Assembly: GCF_041154485.1 (NCBI RefSeq)
Contig: NZ_AP028669.1
Coordinates: 4,588,001 to 4,652,000, forward strand
DNA length: 64,000 nt
Reading direction: 5' to 3'
Origin: Variovorax sp. V93
Lineage (GTDB): Bacteria > Pseudomonadota > Gammaproteobacteria > Burkholderiales > Burkholderiaceae_C
The notes under the pieces: generated by a model
Databases searched by the model: none
Seen by the model: only the letters and a program-made list of their open reading frames with translations
What the model was told of the DNA's origin: nothing
Position numbers and translations under genes: made by a program
Shown: positions 1 through 10,100 of the stretch, one piece after another
Layout: each line of letters begins with the position of its first letter
Position numbering within the stretch: position 1 is the stretch's first letter

Positions 1-633
1 GCGAAGCGCGGCCCCCAAAAGCCCCTGGTCCCGCTGAAGGCCTCGCTCGGCGAACTGCAGCAGCCGGTGTACGGCCACGACAGCATCGGCGAGCTCGACC
101 ACGACCTGACGCGCAATGCGCGCAGGAACGGCGAGCCGCTCGGCGAACGCATGATCCTCACCGGCCAGGTGCTCGACGAACGCCGCCGCCCGGTGGCCAA
201 CACGCTGGTCGAAATCTGGCAGGCCAACGCCGCCGGCCGCTACGTGCACAAGGTCGACCAGCACGATGCGCCGCTGGACCCCAACTTCCTGGGCGCGGGC
301 CGCTGCCTCACCGACAGCGAGGGCCGCTACCGCTTCCTCACCATCAAGCCCGGCGCCTACCCCTGGGGCAACCACCCCAACGCCTGGCGCCCGCAGCACA
401 TCCACATGTCGCTGTTCGGCCAGAGCTTTGCGAGCCGCCTGGTCACGCAGATGTATTTCCCCGGCGATCCGCTGCTGCAGTACGACCCCATGGTCACCGG
501 CACCCCCGAGCGCTACCGCAACCGGCTGATTGCCGACTTCAGCCTCGACATCACCGAGGAAGGCTACGCACTGGGCTACCAGTTCGACGTCGTGCTGCGC
601 GGCGCCGACGAGACGCCGTTCGAAAACCGCTGA
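1..633 (+). CDS. pcaH: Protocatechuate 3,4-dioxygenase beta subunit (5' end outside window)
   Basis: Intradiol ring cleavage of protocatechuate to 3-carboxy-cis,cis-muconate, as the iron-bearing beta subunit of the PcaGH enzyme in the cytoplasm. The frame is open from base 1, and the first 22 residues (AKRGPQKPLVPLKASL...) match the usual PcaH N-terminal region, so the true start lies upstream of the window; the GTG at 67 is not the start. The iron-ligand region is visible: a GRYVH tyrosine, then GAYPWGNH (second Tyr) and WRPQHIHMS (His-x-His). These are the two Tyr and two His ligands of the family. pcaG follows after 20 bp, in the usual pcaHG order. Identification is firm. Confidence 0.95.
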   Translation, partial: AKRGPQKPLVPLKASLGELQQPVYGHDSIGELDHDLTRNARRNGEPLGERMILTGQVLDERRRPVANTLVEIWQANAAGRYVHKVDQHDAPLDPNFLGAGRCLTDSEGRYRFLTIKPGAYPWGNHPNAWRPQHIHMSLFGQSFASRLVTQMYFPGDPLLQYDPMVTGTPERYRNRLIADFSLDITEEGYALGYQFDVVLRGADETPFENR

Positions 634-653
634 GCAAGAAGGAGACACACACC

Positions 654-1262
654 ATGTTGATGACCGCACAGGAAGCCGACTTCGGCCAGACCCCCTCCCA
701 GACCGTGGGCCCCTACTTCGCCTACGGCCTCACCGCCGCGCAGTACGGCTACGACTTCGACCAGCCTTTCGACACCGTGGTCGCCCTGGACAACGCCTCC
801 GGCGAGCGCATCCGCCTCGAAGGCCGCGTGATCGACGGCGACGGCAACCCCATCAACGATGCGCTGGTCGAGATCAGCCAGCCCGACGGCGAGGGCCGCT
901 ATCCGCAGACGCCCGCCGAAGCGCGCGAAATGGGCTTTCGCGCCTTCGGCCGCGCCGGCACGGGCACCGATGCCCAGAACCGCTTCGTGTTCCACACCGT
1001 GAAGCCGGGCGCCGAATCGCCGGGCGAAGCCCCGCACATCAATGCGATCGTGCTGATGCGCGGCCTGCTGCTGCATGCCTTCACGCGCGTGTATTTCAGC
1101 GACGAGGCCGAAGCCAACGCCAAGGACGCCGTGCTGGCCAGCGTGCCGGCCGAGCGGCGCCACACGCTGATTGCCGAGCGCGTGGAGCAAGGCGGCGCGG
1201 TGAGCTACCGCTTCGACATCCGCATGCAGGGGCCCCAGGAGACGGTGTTCTTCGACGTCTGA
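654..1262 (+). CDS. pcaG: Protocatechuate 3,4-dioxygenase alpha subunit
   Basis: Non-catalytic partner of PcaH in the beta-ketoadipate pathway. It is 202 residues, normal for PcaG, and carries the characteristic early motif SQTVGPYFAYGL and the family core LEGRVIDGDGNPINDALVEI. It has an alanine/glycine-rich central insert but no Tyr/His iron set, as expected for the alpha chain. The ATG at 654 has a good ribosome site (GAAGGAGA about 9 bp upstream). It is co-transcribed with pcaH and the unit ends at the strong hairpin just downstream. Confidence 0.95.
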   Translation: MLMTAQEADFGQTPSQTVGPYFAYGLTAAQYGYDFDQPFDTVVALDNASGERIRLEGRVIDGDGNPINDALVEISQPDGEGRYPQTPAEAREMGFRAFGRAGTGTDAQNRFVFHTVKPGAESPGEAPHINAIVLMRGLLLHAFTRVYFSDEAEANAKDAVLASVPAERRHTLIAERVEQGGAVSYRFDIRMQGPQETVFFDV

Positions 1263-1282
1263 ACACAGCCGGCCCCGCAAAC

Positions 1283-1311
1283 AAGAAAGCCCGCTCGATG
1301 CGGGCTTTCTT
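1283..1311. terminator. Bidirectional Rho-independent terminator
   Basis: A perfect 12-bp stem, AAGAAAGCCCGC (1283-1294) / GCGGGCTTTCTT (1300-1311), with a 5-nt loop TCGAT. The A-rich 5' and T-rich 3' flanks let it work on both strands, between the convergent pcaG and cytochrome c genes. Confidence 0.85.
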
Positions 1312-1329
1312 CATGGGACGGGCCGACGC

Positions 1330-2022
1330 TTACTGCGCGGCGCGGTGGATGCGCGATTCCGGCACCGTCTTGAGGTCGCCGGGCAGCGAGCTGATGTAGC
1401 TGGCGAGCGTCTTGAGTTCGGCGTTGGTGAACTTCTTGGGTTCGACCTGCTGCGCCATCACCGCGTTCGAGCGGCCCAGGTGCAGGTTGTTCTTGACGCG
1501 GTACGACTTGAGCGCCACGAAGAGGTAGTCGGCATGCTGGCCGGCCAGCTTGGGCACGGTGCCGTCATTGGGCGTGTTGAAGTTGGCGCCGTGGCACTTG
1601 GTGCAGCTGTTGTCCTTGTCGCGCGACACCAGGGCCTGCACGTTGTCAGGCATGGGCTTGGCGAGCGCGGCCGGGGGCGCGTCGCCTTCCTTCAGGCCCA
1701 GCTGGCTGTAGTAGGCGGCCAGGTCGGCGATATCCTGCTCCTTCAGGGTGTCGGCAATCGCGCGCATGGTGGGGTGCTTGCGGTCGCCGCCCTTGTAGGC
1801 GGTGAGGGCCGAGGTGATGTAGCTGGCGCTCTGGCCGGCGATCATCGGAACCTTGTGGATCTCCGGAAAGCTGGCCTGGTAGCCGATGATGCCGTGGCAG
1901 CCCACGCACATGGCAACCTTCTTGGCGCCCTCCTGGGCATTGCCCGTGACTTGCTGGGCTTGGGCCGAGACCGTCACGCAAGCGACAGCGAAGGCAAACA
2001 TCGTGGTCAACAACTTGTTCAT
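1330..2022 (-). CDS. Diheme cytochrome c (c4-like), periplasmic
   Basis: Secreted electron carrier with two c-type heme sites: CVGCH (about residue 38) and CTKCH (about residue 140), each in a roughly 100-residue half, as in the cytochrome c4 family. I place the start at the ATG at 2022 (MNKLLTTMFAFAVACVTVSAQAQQ), giving a clean signal peptide ending near AQAQ; the longer frame to 2067 would put 15 charged residues ahead of it. Predicted Met ligands cannot be assigned with certainty. It is transcribed divergently from the MoxR gene across 162 bp. Which oxidase or reductase it serves is not shown by the context. Confidence 0.88.
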   Translation of the reverse strand: MNKLLTTMFAFAVACVTVSAQAQQVTGNAQEGAKKVAMCVGCHGIIGYQASFPEIHKVPMIAGQSASYITSALTAYKGGDRKHPTMRAIADTLKEQDIADLAAYYSQLGLKEGDAPPAALAKPMPDNVQALVSRDKDNSCTKCHGANFNTPNDGTVPKLAGQHADYLFVALKSYRVKNNLHLGRSNAVMAQQVEPKKFTNAELKTLASYISSLPGDLKTVPESRIHRAAQ

Positions 2023-2184
2023 TTTGCGCGCACAATCTCGTGGAGATACAGTTTTTCGAATCAACATTCGATTATATGCAAGGGTCCCCCGGGAACCCCT
2101 TCAAGCCGTCCAAGTGGCTGCGCGAAGCGAATCGAGTGTGTTCTTTTCTCCACCCCGCCTTCTCCACCTTGCTCGCGTTCACTC

Positions 2185-3039
2185 ATGAAATTCAAGGGCT
2201 CAGACAACTACGTCGCCACTCAGGACCTGATGCTGGCCGTCAATGCCGCCATCACGCTCACGCGCCCGCTGCTCGTCAAGGGCGAACCCGGCACGGGCAA
2301 GACCATGCTGGCCGAGGAAGTGGCGCAATCGCTCGGGCTGCCGCTTTTGCAATGGCACATCAAGTCGACCACCAAGGCGCAGCAGGGCCTCTATGAATAC
2401 GACGCCGTGAGCCGCCTGCGCGACTCGCAGCTCAAGGACCTCGACGGCGGCGAGCGCGTGAGCGACATCAACAACTACATCGTCAAGGGCGTGCTCTGGC
2501 AGGCCTTCACGGCCGACCAGCCGGTGGCGCTGCTGATCGACGAGATCGACAAGGCCGACATCGAATTCCCGAACGACCTGCTGCGCGAAATCGACCGCAT
2601 GGAGTTCTACTGCTACGAGACGCGCGAGCTCATCCGCGCCAAGCACCGGCCGGTGGTGTTCATCACCTCCAACAACGAGAAGGAGCTGCCCGACGCCTTC
2701 CTGCGCCGCTGCTTCTTCCACTACATCAAGTTCCCCGACGCGGAAACGATGAAGAGCATCGTCGCGGTGCACTTCCCCGGCCTCAAGCAGGAACTGCTCA
2801 CGTCCGCGATGAAGACCTTCTACGACGTGCGCAACCTGCCCGGCCTCAAGAAGAAGCCCTCCACCTCCGAGCTGCTCGACTGGCTCAAGCTGCTGGTGGC
2901 CGAGGACATTCCGCTGGAGGCCCTGCAGAGCAAGGACGACAAGGTGGCCGTGCCGCCGCTGGTGGGCGCGCTGCTCAAGAACGAACAGGACGTGACGCTC
3001 TTCGAGAAGCTCGTCTTCATGCAGCGCAACAACCGATGA
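2185..3039 (+). CDS. MoxR-family AAA+ ATPase
   Basis: ATP-driven chaperone of the MoxR class, which typically works with a VWA-domain partner to mature or load metal cofactors of an enzyme. Walker A is GEPGTGKT (about residue 33), Walker B LLIDEIDKAD, and a sensor-type VFITSNNEKELP follows. The start at 2185 (MKFKGSDNYVATQDLM) is the first ATG giving the family N-terminus; the frame is open much further upstream but that part is antisense to the cytochrome gene. The VWA partner is 0.9 kb downstream at 3933-5120 in the same unit. The client enzyme is not in the window. Confidence 0.9.
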   Translation: MKFKGSDNYVATQDLMLAVNAAITLTRPLLVKGEPGTGKTMLAEEVAQSLGLPLLQWHIKSTTKAQQGLYEYDAVSRLRDSQLKDLDGGERVSDINNYIVKGVLWQAFTADQPVALLIDEIDKADIEFPNDLLREIDRMEFYCYETRELIRAKHRPVVFITSNNEKELPDAFLRRCFFHYIKFPDAETMKSIVAVHFPGLKQELLTSAMKTFYDVRNLPGLKKKPSTSELLDWLKLLVAEDIPLEALQSKDDKVAVPPLVGALLKNEQDVTLFEKLVFMQRNNR

Positions 3040-3287
3040 GCCAGCCACAAGCGCCGCATCCCGTGGGCCAGCTGCTCAGGCTGGGCGTGGCGCAGGCGGT
3101 GCTGTTCGTGGCGGGTGCGCTGCTCGGCCGCTGGATCGGGCTCCAGCTGGGGCTCGATGCCTTCGGCCCCAATGGCTATGGCAACCACGAGATCTTCGGC
3201 ATCCTGCTGATCGGCATTGGCGGTGGTGGCGGCGTGCAGCTGGCGCGGGCCTGGTACGACCGCAAGTACGGCAAGCCGAGAGGCTGA
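3036..3287 (+). CDS. Small predicted membrane protein
   Basis: 83 residues. Its ATG overlaps the TGA of the MoxR gene (ATGA), so translation is probably coupled. Two hydrophobic segments are visible, around residues 12-38 (LLRLGVAQAVLFVAGALLGRWIG...) and 52-68 (IFGILLIGIGGGGGVQLA), followed by a basic tail (YDRKYGKPRG). No family recognised. Its position between MoxR and the VWA protein suggests it belongs to the same assembly function, but that is inference. Confidence 0.75.
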   Translation: MSQPQAPHPVGQLLRLGVAQAVLFVAGALLGRWIGLQLGLDAFGPNGYGNHEIFGILLIGIGGGGGVQLARAWYDRKYGKPRG

Positions 3288-3310
3288 AAACAACCGTTGG
3301 GGATATTGAG

Positions 3311-3907
3311 ATGGCGTTCGTCGAACCTGTCACGCTGAAGGCCCGCGACCTGGCGCTGGTGCCGCTGTCGCTCGCCCATGAAGAAGGCCTGCGCGCCGCC
3401 GCGGCCGACGGCGAGCTCTGGAAGCTGCGCGTCACCTCGGTGCCCGAGCCGCACGACACCCGCGCCTACATCGAAGCCGCGCTGCAGGGGCGCGAAGCCG
3501 GCCACCGCTTTGCGTTTGCCGTGACCGAGGCCGAAACCGGCACCGTGCTCGGCACCACGAGCTTTCACGACATCCTGCCGGCCGTGAAGCGCGTGGAGAT
3601 CGGCTACACCTGGTACGCCAGGCGCTGCCAGCGCACCCACGTCAACACCACCTGCAAGCTGCTCATGCTCACGCACGCCTTCGATACCCTCGGCTGCAAC
3701 GTGGTGGGCTGGCGCACCGACAATTTCAACTTCGCTTCGCAGCGCGCCATCGAGCGGCTCGGCGCCAAGAAGGACGGCGTGATCCGCGGCCACGCGATGC
3801 GCCGCGACGGCACCATCCGCGACACCGTCATGTACAGCCTCGCCGCGGGCGAGTGGCCCGAGGTGAAGGCCCAGTTGCTGTACCTGCTCGACAAGCCGCG
3901 AAGCTGA
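3311..3907 (+). CDS. GNAT N-acetyltransferase, RimJ/RimL type
   Basis: 198 residues with the layout of the acetyltransf_3 (RimL-like) family: N-terminal LKARDLALVPL, central VLGTTSFHDI...VEIGYTWYARRCQRTHVN (beta4 and acetyl-CoA pyrophosphate loop region), then GWRTDNFNFASQRAIERLGAKKDGVIRGH and a DTVMYSL ending. Such enzymes acetylate protein N-termini or small amines; the substrate here is unknown. It lies between the MoxR/membrane pair and the VWA gene in the same direction. Confidence 0.85.
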   Translation: MAFVEPVTLKARDLALVPLSLAHEEGLRAAAADGELWKLRVTSVPEPHDTRAYIEAALQGREAGHRFAFAVTEAETGTVLGTTSFHDILPAVKRVEIGYTWYARRCQRTHVNTTCKLLMLTHAFDTLGCNVVGWRTDNFNFASQRAIERLGAKKDGVIRGHAMRRDGTIRDTVMYSLAAGEWPEVKAQLLYLLDKPRS

Positions 3908-3932
3908 AGAGAAGTCCAAGGAAAGCCCGACC

Positions 3933-5120
3933 ATGCTGATCGATTTCTTCTACACGCTGCGCTCGGCCAAGCTGCCGGTCTCGGTCAAGGAATACCTCAC
4001 GCTGCTCGAGGCGCTGCAGGCCGACGTGGTGGGCCCCAACTCCGACGGCGCCTTCGGCCTGGACGACTTCTACTATCTCTCGCGCACAGCGCTGGTCAAG
4101 GACGAGAAGCACTACGACAAGTTCGACCGCGCATTCGCCGCCTACTTCAAGGGCGTGGAGATGCTGGCCGACTTCACCAAGGAAGTGCCGCTCGACTGGC
4201 TGCGCAAGACGCTGGAGCGCGAGTTCACGGCCGAGGAAAAGGCCAAGATCGAGAAGATGGGCTGGGACGAGCTCATGGAAACGCTCAAGAAGCGCTTCGA
4301 GGAACAGAAGGAGCGCCACGAAGGCGGCAACAAGTGGATCGGCACCGGCGGCACCTCGCCCTTCGGCCACGGCGGCTACAACCCGCAGGGCGTGCGCATC
4401 GGCGGCGCGGGCAAGAACAAGAGCGCCGTGAAGGTGTGGGACCAGCGCGCCTACAAGGACTACGACGACAGCCAGGAACTCGGCACGCGCAACATCAAGG
4501 TGGCGCTGCGGCGGCTGCGCAAGTTCGCGCGCGAAGGCCACGAGGAAGAGCTGGACCTGGACGACACCATCCACTCCACCGCAGCCAATGCCGGCTACCT
4601 CGACATCAAGATGCGGCCCGAGCGCCACAACAACGTCAAGGTGCTGCTGCTGATGGACGTGGGCGGCACCATGGACGAGCACATCCAGCGCGTGGAGGAA
4701 CTGTTCTCGGCCGTGAAGACCGAGTTCAAGCACCTGGAGTTCTTCTACTTCCACAACTGCGTCTACGACTTCATGTGGAAGAACAACAAGCGCCGCTTCT
4801 CCGAGAAGTTCGCGACCTGGGACATCCTGCGCAAGTACAACAAGGACTACAAGCTCATCTTCGTCGGCGACGCGACCATGAGCCCCTACGAGATCCTGCA
4901 GCCCGGCGGCAGCGTCGAATACAACAACGAGGAAGCCGGCGCCGAATGGATCCAGCGCCTCACGCACACCTTCCCCAAGTTCGCCTGGATCAACCCCGAG
5001 CCGCAGGGCGTGTGGCAGTACCGCCAGAGCATCGCGGTGATGCAGCAGCTCATGTCCAACCGCATGTACCCGCTCACGCTGCGCGGCCTCGAAGAAGCAA
5101 TGCGAATGCTTTCTAAGTAA
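3933..5120 (+). CDS. VWA domain protein, CoxE-like, MoxR partner
   Basis: 395 residues. The C-terminal half is a von Willebrand factor A domain: VLLLMDVGGTMDEH is the metal-ion-dependent adhesion site in the DxGxT form seen in many bacterial MoxR-associated proteins, followed by FKHLEFFYFHNCVYDFMW and KLIFVGDATMSPYEI. The N-terminal half (MLIDFFYTLRSAKLPVSVKEYLTLLEAL) is typical of CoxE-like proteins. With the MoxR ATPase at 2185 it forms the usual AAA+/VWA pair. The three-gene spacing suggests one operon. Client unknown. Confidence 0.88.
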   Translation: MLIDFFYTLRSAKLPVSVKEYLTLLEALQADVVGPNSDGAFGLDDFYYLSRTALVKDEKHYDKFDRAFAAYFKGVEMLADFTKEVPLDWLRKTLEREFTAEEKAKIEKMGWDELMETLKKRFEEQKERHEGGNKWIGTGGTSPFGHGGYNPQGVRIGGAGKNKSAVKVWDQRAYKDYDDSQELGTRNIKVALRRLRKFAREGHEEELDLDDTIHSTAANAGYLDIKMRPERHNNVKVLLLMDVGGTMDEHIQRVEELFSAVKTEFKHLEFFYFHNCVYDFMWKNNKRRFSEKFATWDILRKYNKDYKLIFVGDATMSPYEILQPGGSVEYNNEEAGAEWIQRLTHTFPKFAWINPEPQGVWQYRQSIAVMQQLMSNRMYPLTLRGLEEAMRMLSK

Positions 5121-5192
5121 GGCGCGGCGCGAAGCCCGGAACTGTTTCCGGATGCTTACGGAACCGTCGCGCCTTGCTGTCAAAATCCGCCC

Positions 5193-7112
5193 ATGCTCAG
5201 GGTGGTTCCAGTCATTGCGCCGGCGTGCTTGCCGGCCTTGCTTTTTTGCGGCGTCCTGCTTTTGCAGGGATGCAGCCTGCTGCCGAAGAAGGACAGCGCG
5301 CAGGACACGGCCACCCCCACGCTGGTGCGCGGCGATGGCGCGGCCGCCGGCGAAGCACGCAAGGACGCGCCGCGGCGCGACGCCTTCACCATCGACGTGC
5401 GCGGGCCCGACACGGTGCGCGAATACCTCACGCTGCACCTGGACATCCAGCGCTACCGCACGCTCGACGACCTGGGCGCCACCGAGATCTCGCGGCTCAT
5501 GGTGGCGGCCGAAGGCAATGCACGCGAACTGCTCGGCACGCTGGGCTATTTCACGCCCACGCTGACGCTGGAGCTCAACGAGACGCCGGCCAGCTCCAAG
5601 GCGCCGCGCGAGATCGTCATCACGGTGCAACCGGGCGAGCTCACGCGCGTGAGCAATGTGCAGATCAGCTACGGCGGCGCGATTGCCGACGACCCCACGG
5701 CCGAGGCGCAGCGCGATTCGATCCGCACCGGCTGGACGCTGCGCCCAGGCCAGCCCTTCACGCAGCAGGGCTGGGACAACGCCAAGACCATTGCCCTGCG
5801 CAGCCTCACGGCCAGGCGCTTTCCGACCGGCAGCGTCGAAGTGAGCCGCGCCGAGATCGATGCCGACCGGCAGGAGGCGCGGCTCAGCGTCACCTACCAG
5901 TCGGGCCCGGCCTACCGCTTCGGCCCGCTCGTGCTGCGCGGCACCGAGCGCTACGACGCCGATGGTGCGCGCCGCATCGCGCAGCTTCCCACCGGCGCCG
6001 ACTACGACCAGCAGAAGCTGCTCGACGCGCAGCAGCGCCTGGCCAGCAGCGGCTACTACGACTCGGTGTTCCTCACGCTCGACACCGAAAGCGGCACGCC
6101 GCTGGCAGCCCCCGTGATCGCGCAGCTGCGCGAAGCCCCGATGCAGAAGGTGGTGCTGGGCGCCGGCTTCACCACCGACAACGGCCCGCGGCTGTCGGTG
6201 GACCACATCCACAACCGGCTGCCGCTGCTCGGCTGGCGCGCCGTGTCGCGCCTGTCGGTCGACAGCGACATCAAGTCGCTGGGCACCGAGTGGAACGCCA
6301 TTCCCGATGACCGCGGCTGGCGATGGTTCGCGGGCGCCGGGCTCAAGAGCGAAACCTCGGGCAGCTACGTGGTCGACAGCGGCCGCCTGCGCAGCGGGCG
6401 CAGCAAGTCCAGCGGCCACATCGACCGCAGCTACTTCCTGCAGTACGACTACGCGCAGAACCGCGGCACCAACGCCCCGCCCTCGGCCTCTGCCGTGACC
6501 GCCAACTGGGGCTGGACCGGCCGCTATTTCGACGACAACGCCGTGCCCACGCGCGGCTTCGGCCTGGCGCTCGAACTGGGCGCCGGCTACACGCTGACAG
6601 GCGAGCGCCTGCCCTTCACGCGCACCTATGCGCGCTGGCTCGGCGTGCTGCCGCTGGGCTTCGCCGAAGACCGCGACGCCGCCACGCTGGCGCGCCGCAG
6701 CCGGCTGCAGCTGCGCGCCGAGGCCGGCGCCGTGGCCGCCAAGGACAGCGCGCAGATTCCCTCCACGCTGATGTTCCTCACGGGCGGCGACACCACGGTG
6801 CGCGGCTACAGCTATCGCCAGATCGGCACCGTGCGCAGCGACGGCCAGATCGTGGCGGGCCGCTACCTCGGCGTCGTGAGCGCCGAGTGGCAGCGGCCCT
6901 TCGTCTACAACGACAAGCTCACCGAATGGGAGAGCGTGGTGTTCGTGGACGCCGGCGCCGTGGCCGACAAGCCCGGCGAGCTCAAGCCGAAGGTCGGCGT
7001 GGGCGTGGGCGCGCGCTGGCGCAGCCCGGTCGGGCCGGTGCAGGCCGACCTTGCCTACGGCGTGGACACGCGCAAGTTCCGCCTGCACTTTCGCCTGGGC
7101 TTCACTTTCTGA
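5193..7112 (+). CDS. tamA: TamA-like Omp85 outer-membrane assembly protein
   Basis: Outer-membrane half of the translocation and assembly module, which helps insert autotransporters and other beta-barrels and, with TamB, moves lipids. It starts with a lipoprotein-type signal (VLLLQGC, lipobox at residues about 24-27), then about 260 residues of POTRA-type repeats (for example ASSGYYDSVFLTLD) and a C-terminal Omp85 barrel. The barrel carries the loop-6 motif as GGDTTVRGYSYRQIG and ends in an aromatic residue (RLHFRLGFTF). It is 639 residues, close to family size. tamB begins 14 bp later. Confidence 0.9.
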   Translation: MLRVVPVIAPACLPALLFCGVLLLQGCSLLPKKDSAQDTATPTLVRGDGAAAGEARKDAPRRDAFTIDVRGPDTVREYLTLHLDIQRYRTLDDLGATEISRLMVAAEGNARELLGTLGYFTPTLTLELNETPASSKAPREIVITVQPGELTRVSNVQISYGGAIADDPTAEAQRDSIRTGWTLRPGQPFTQQGWDNAKTIALRSLTARRFPTGSVEVSRAEIDADRQEARLSVTYQSGPAYRFGPLVLRGTERYDADGARRIAQLPTGADYDQQKLLDAQQRLASSGYYDSVFLTLDTESGTPLAAPVIAQLREAPMQKVVLGAGFTTDNGPRLSVDHIHNRLPLLGWRAVSRLSVDSDIKSLGTEWNAIPDDRGWRWFAGAGLKSETSGSYVVDSGRLRSGRSKSSGHIDRSYFLQYDYAQNRGTNAPPSASAVTANWGWTGRYFDDNAVPTRGFGLALELGAGYTLTGERLPFTRTYARWLGVLPLGFAEDRDAATLARRSRLQLRAEAGAVAAKDSAQIPSTLMFLTGGDTTVRGYSYRQIGTVRSDGQIVAGRYLGVVSAEWQRPFVYNDKLTEWESVVFVDAGAVADKPGELKPKVGVGVGARWRSPVGPVQADLAYGVDTRKFRLHFRLGFTF

Positions 7113-7126
7113 GCGCGCACGCATCG

Positions 7127-10100
7127 ATGCAGACCGACGCCGAACCCCAGTCCACGCCCCGCACACAGCGCTCCCGCACGCGGCGCGCGCTGCGTGCGCT
7201 GGGCTGGACGTTCGCGGGCCTGCTCGCGCTGGTGCTCGTGATCGGCGCGGCCGCATGGTGGTGGATCGGCTCCAACCAGTCGCTGGCCTTCGCGCTGGCC
7301 AAGGCCGCGCGCTATTTGCCCGCCGGCCAGACGCTCGAAAGCCGCGAGGTCACGGGCTCGCTGCGCACCGGTGGGCGCATCGGCTGGCTGCGCTGGCAAA
7401 GCGAGAAACTGTCGGTCGAGGTGCAGGAGGCCAGCGTCGGCTGGCAGCTGGCGCCGCTGTTCCAGCGCAAGCTGCAGCTCGGCGAAGTGCATGCGGCACG
7501 GCTGCTCATCGAACGCCGCGGCCCGCCGAGCGACACGCCCACCGAGCCGCTCGAACAGCTCGCGCTGCCCATCGAGGTCGAGCTGCCGTACCGCATCGAC
7601 GAGCTGCGCTGGACCGGCCCGCCCGCGCTGCAGGCCAACCAGCTTGCGGGCAGCTACCGCTACACCGGCGCGGAGCACCAGCTGGAGGTCAAGGGCGTCG
7701 ACATTGCCGACGGCCACTACAGCGCGCGCGTCAAGCTGCAGGGGCCCGCGCCGATGGTGCTCGACGCCGCGCTCGATGGCCGCGTGAAGGCGCCGCTGGC
7801 CGAGGGCCGCAGCATCGAGGTGCTGGCCCAGGCCGCCATCAAGGGCACTCTCGCGGGCACCGGCGCGCGCCTGCAGGTGGCGGCCGAGCTGAAGCCGGCC
7901 GAGCCCGATGCCGAAGCGCCCATGGAAGCGAAGCTGCAGGCGAACGTCGCGCCCTGGCTGCCGCAGCCCGTCATCGATGCCAAGGCCGATCTGCGCAACG
8001 TCGACGCGGCCAGCCTCTGGCCCGGCGCACCGCGCACCCGCCTGACCGGCACGGTCGAGCTGCAGCCCGACGCAGCCACCGGGCCCGCCGCCTGGCAGGC
8101 CTCGGCCAGCATCCGCAACGCGCTGCCCGGGCCCTGGGACAAGGGCGCGCTGCCGCTCGAGCAGGTCGAGGCGCGCGTGGGCTTCGACGGCACCAGCTGG
8201 ACGATCCCCGAAGCCACGCTGCGCGCGGGCGGCGGCCGCATCGATGCCGAAGGCCGCTGGAGCCCCGCGCCCGCACCCTGGCAGGCGCGCGCCACCGTGC
8301 GCGGCGTGCGGCCCGGCCTGCTGCACAGCGAGCTGTCGGGCGCGCCGATCAACGGCACGGCCACGGCGCAGCAGCGCGAGGACACCATCGGCTTCGATCT
8401 CGCGCTGCGTGCCGCGGGCGGTGCCGGCAGTGCGGCCATGCCGGGCTTCGGCCTCGACCGCGTGCTCGCCCAGGGCCAGTGGAAGAACCAGGTGCTGGAC
8501 CTGCGCACGCTGCGCCTCGAGGCCGAGCGCGCCAGCATCGCGGGCCGGCTCCAGGTGCGCGTGGCCGAGCAGGCCGCCAGCGGCAAGCTCGACCTGACGC
8601 TGCCGGGCGGCGGTGCGCAGCTCGAAGGCCGCATCGCGCCGGCGCAGGGGGCCGGCGAGATCAAGGCGCGCATCGACGACGCCGAAGCCGTGCAGCGCTG
8701 GATCGAAGCCCTGCCCCAGATGTCGAAGCTGTTCGCGGGCAAGGCTGCCAAGGGCTCTGCGCGGCTCGACGCCAGCTGGCAGGGTGGCTGGCAGACCATC
8801 CAGCGCCGGCTCGAGAACCCCCATGCGCCGGCCCAGCGCGGCGTTGCGGAACCCAGCCTCAAGGCCGCGCTGGGCGTGCCGCACCTGGAACTGCGCATGC
8901 CGGCTGCCGATGGCAACGGCAATGCAGCGGCCACCACGGTCCAGCTGAAAGACCTGCGCGCGGACCTTGCCGGCAGCCTGGCGCAGGCCACGCTCTCGCT
9001 GCAGGGCGAAGCCAGCACCGGCACGCAGAAGCTCGCGCTCGACGCGCGCGCGAGCGGCGGCCTTGCAGGACCCAACCAGTGGCGCGCGGCGCTCGCCAGC
9101 CTGCGCCTGCAGGCCCAGGACAGCACGCGGCCCGCCACCGCCAGCGCGCCCTGGACGCTGGAGCTCGGCCGCGAGCTCACCGCCACCCTCAAGACCAGCG
9201 GAAGCGGCAGCAGCAGCCGCCTCGACCTCGAAGCCTCGGCCGCTGCCGCCACCTTGCGCGGGCCGGCGCCCGGCACCGTGCGCATCGAATGGCAGCCGCT
9301 GCGCTTCACGCAAAGCGGCGCGGCGCCCAACCAGGCCTTCCGCCTGCAGTCCAAGGGCAAGCTGCAGGGGCTGCCGATGGCCTGGGCCGAGGCCTTCGGC
9401 GCCAGCGCCACCTTCAACGAGATCGGCGTGAGCGGCGACCTCCTGTTCGACGGCGACTGGGACATCGATGCCGGCGACACCCTGCGCGCCCATGCGCGGA
9501 TCGCGCGCCAGAGCGGCGACATCCGCGTGCAGGCGGGCGAGGCCGCACTGGTCACGCGCATCACGAGCCGCGGCACCGGCACGGCCAGCGAGCGCACGAT
9601 GAATTCCGCCACCGCGCAAGGCACCACGCCCAGCACGCCGGCCGGCCTGCGCCAGGCCGAACTGCGGCTCGATGCGCAAGGCGAGGCCGTGCGCGCCACG
9701 CTGGCCTGGGACAGCGAACGCGCGGGCAGGATCAACGCCGAACTCGACACGCGCATGCAGCAGCGCGCAGGCGGCTGGCAATGGGCGCCCGATGCGCCGC
9801 TGGCCGGCAAGGTCAAGGCCACGCTGCCCAACCTTGGCGTGTGGTCGATGCTCGCACCACCGGGCTGGCGCGTGGCGGGCACGCTGGATGCCGATGCCGC
9901 GCTCTCGGGCAACCGCGCGGCGCCGCGCTGGAACGGCACGCTGGGCGCCGACAAGCTCGCGCTGCGCGCGCCGGTCGAAGGGCTGGACCTGCGCGACGGC
10001 CGGCTGCGCGCCACGCTCACCGGAGAGCGCGTCGAAATCACCGAATTCACGCTCAAGGGCGGCGCCGGCAGCACGGTGCGCATCGGCGGCCAGAGCGGCA

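Noticed and set aside
67..633. GTG at 67 as the start of pcaH
   Set aside because: The frame is open to base 1 and the upstream residues match the PcaH N-terminal region.
3828..7256. 1,142-codon minus-strand frame across several genes
   Set aside because: It is antisense to the GNAT, VWA and TamA genes, has biased Arg/Ala/His composition typical of GC-rich shadows, and no domain.
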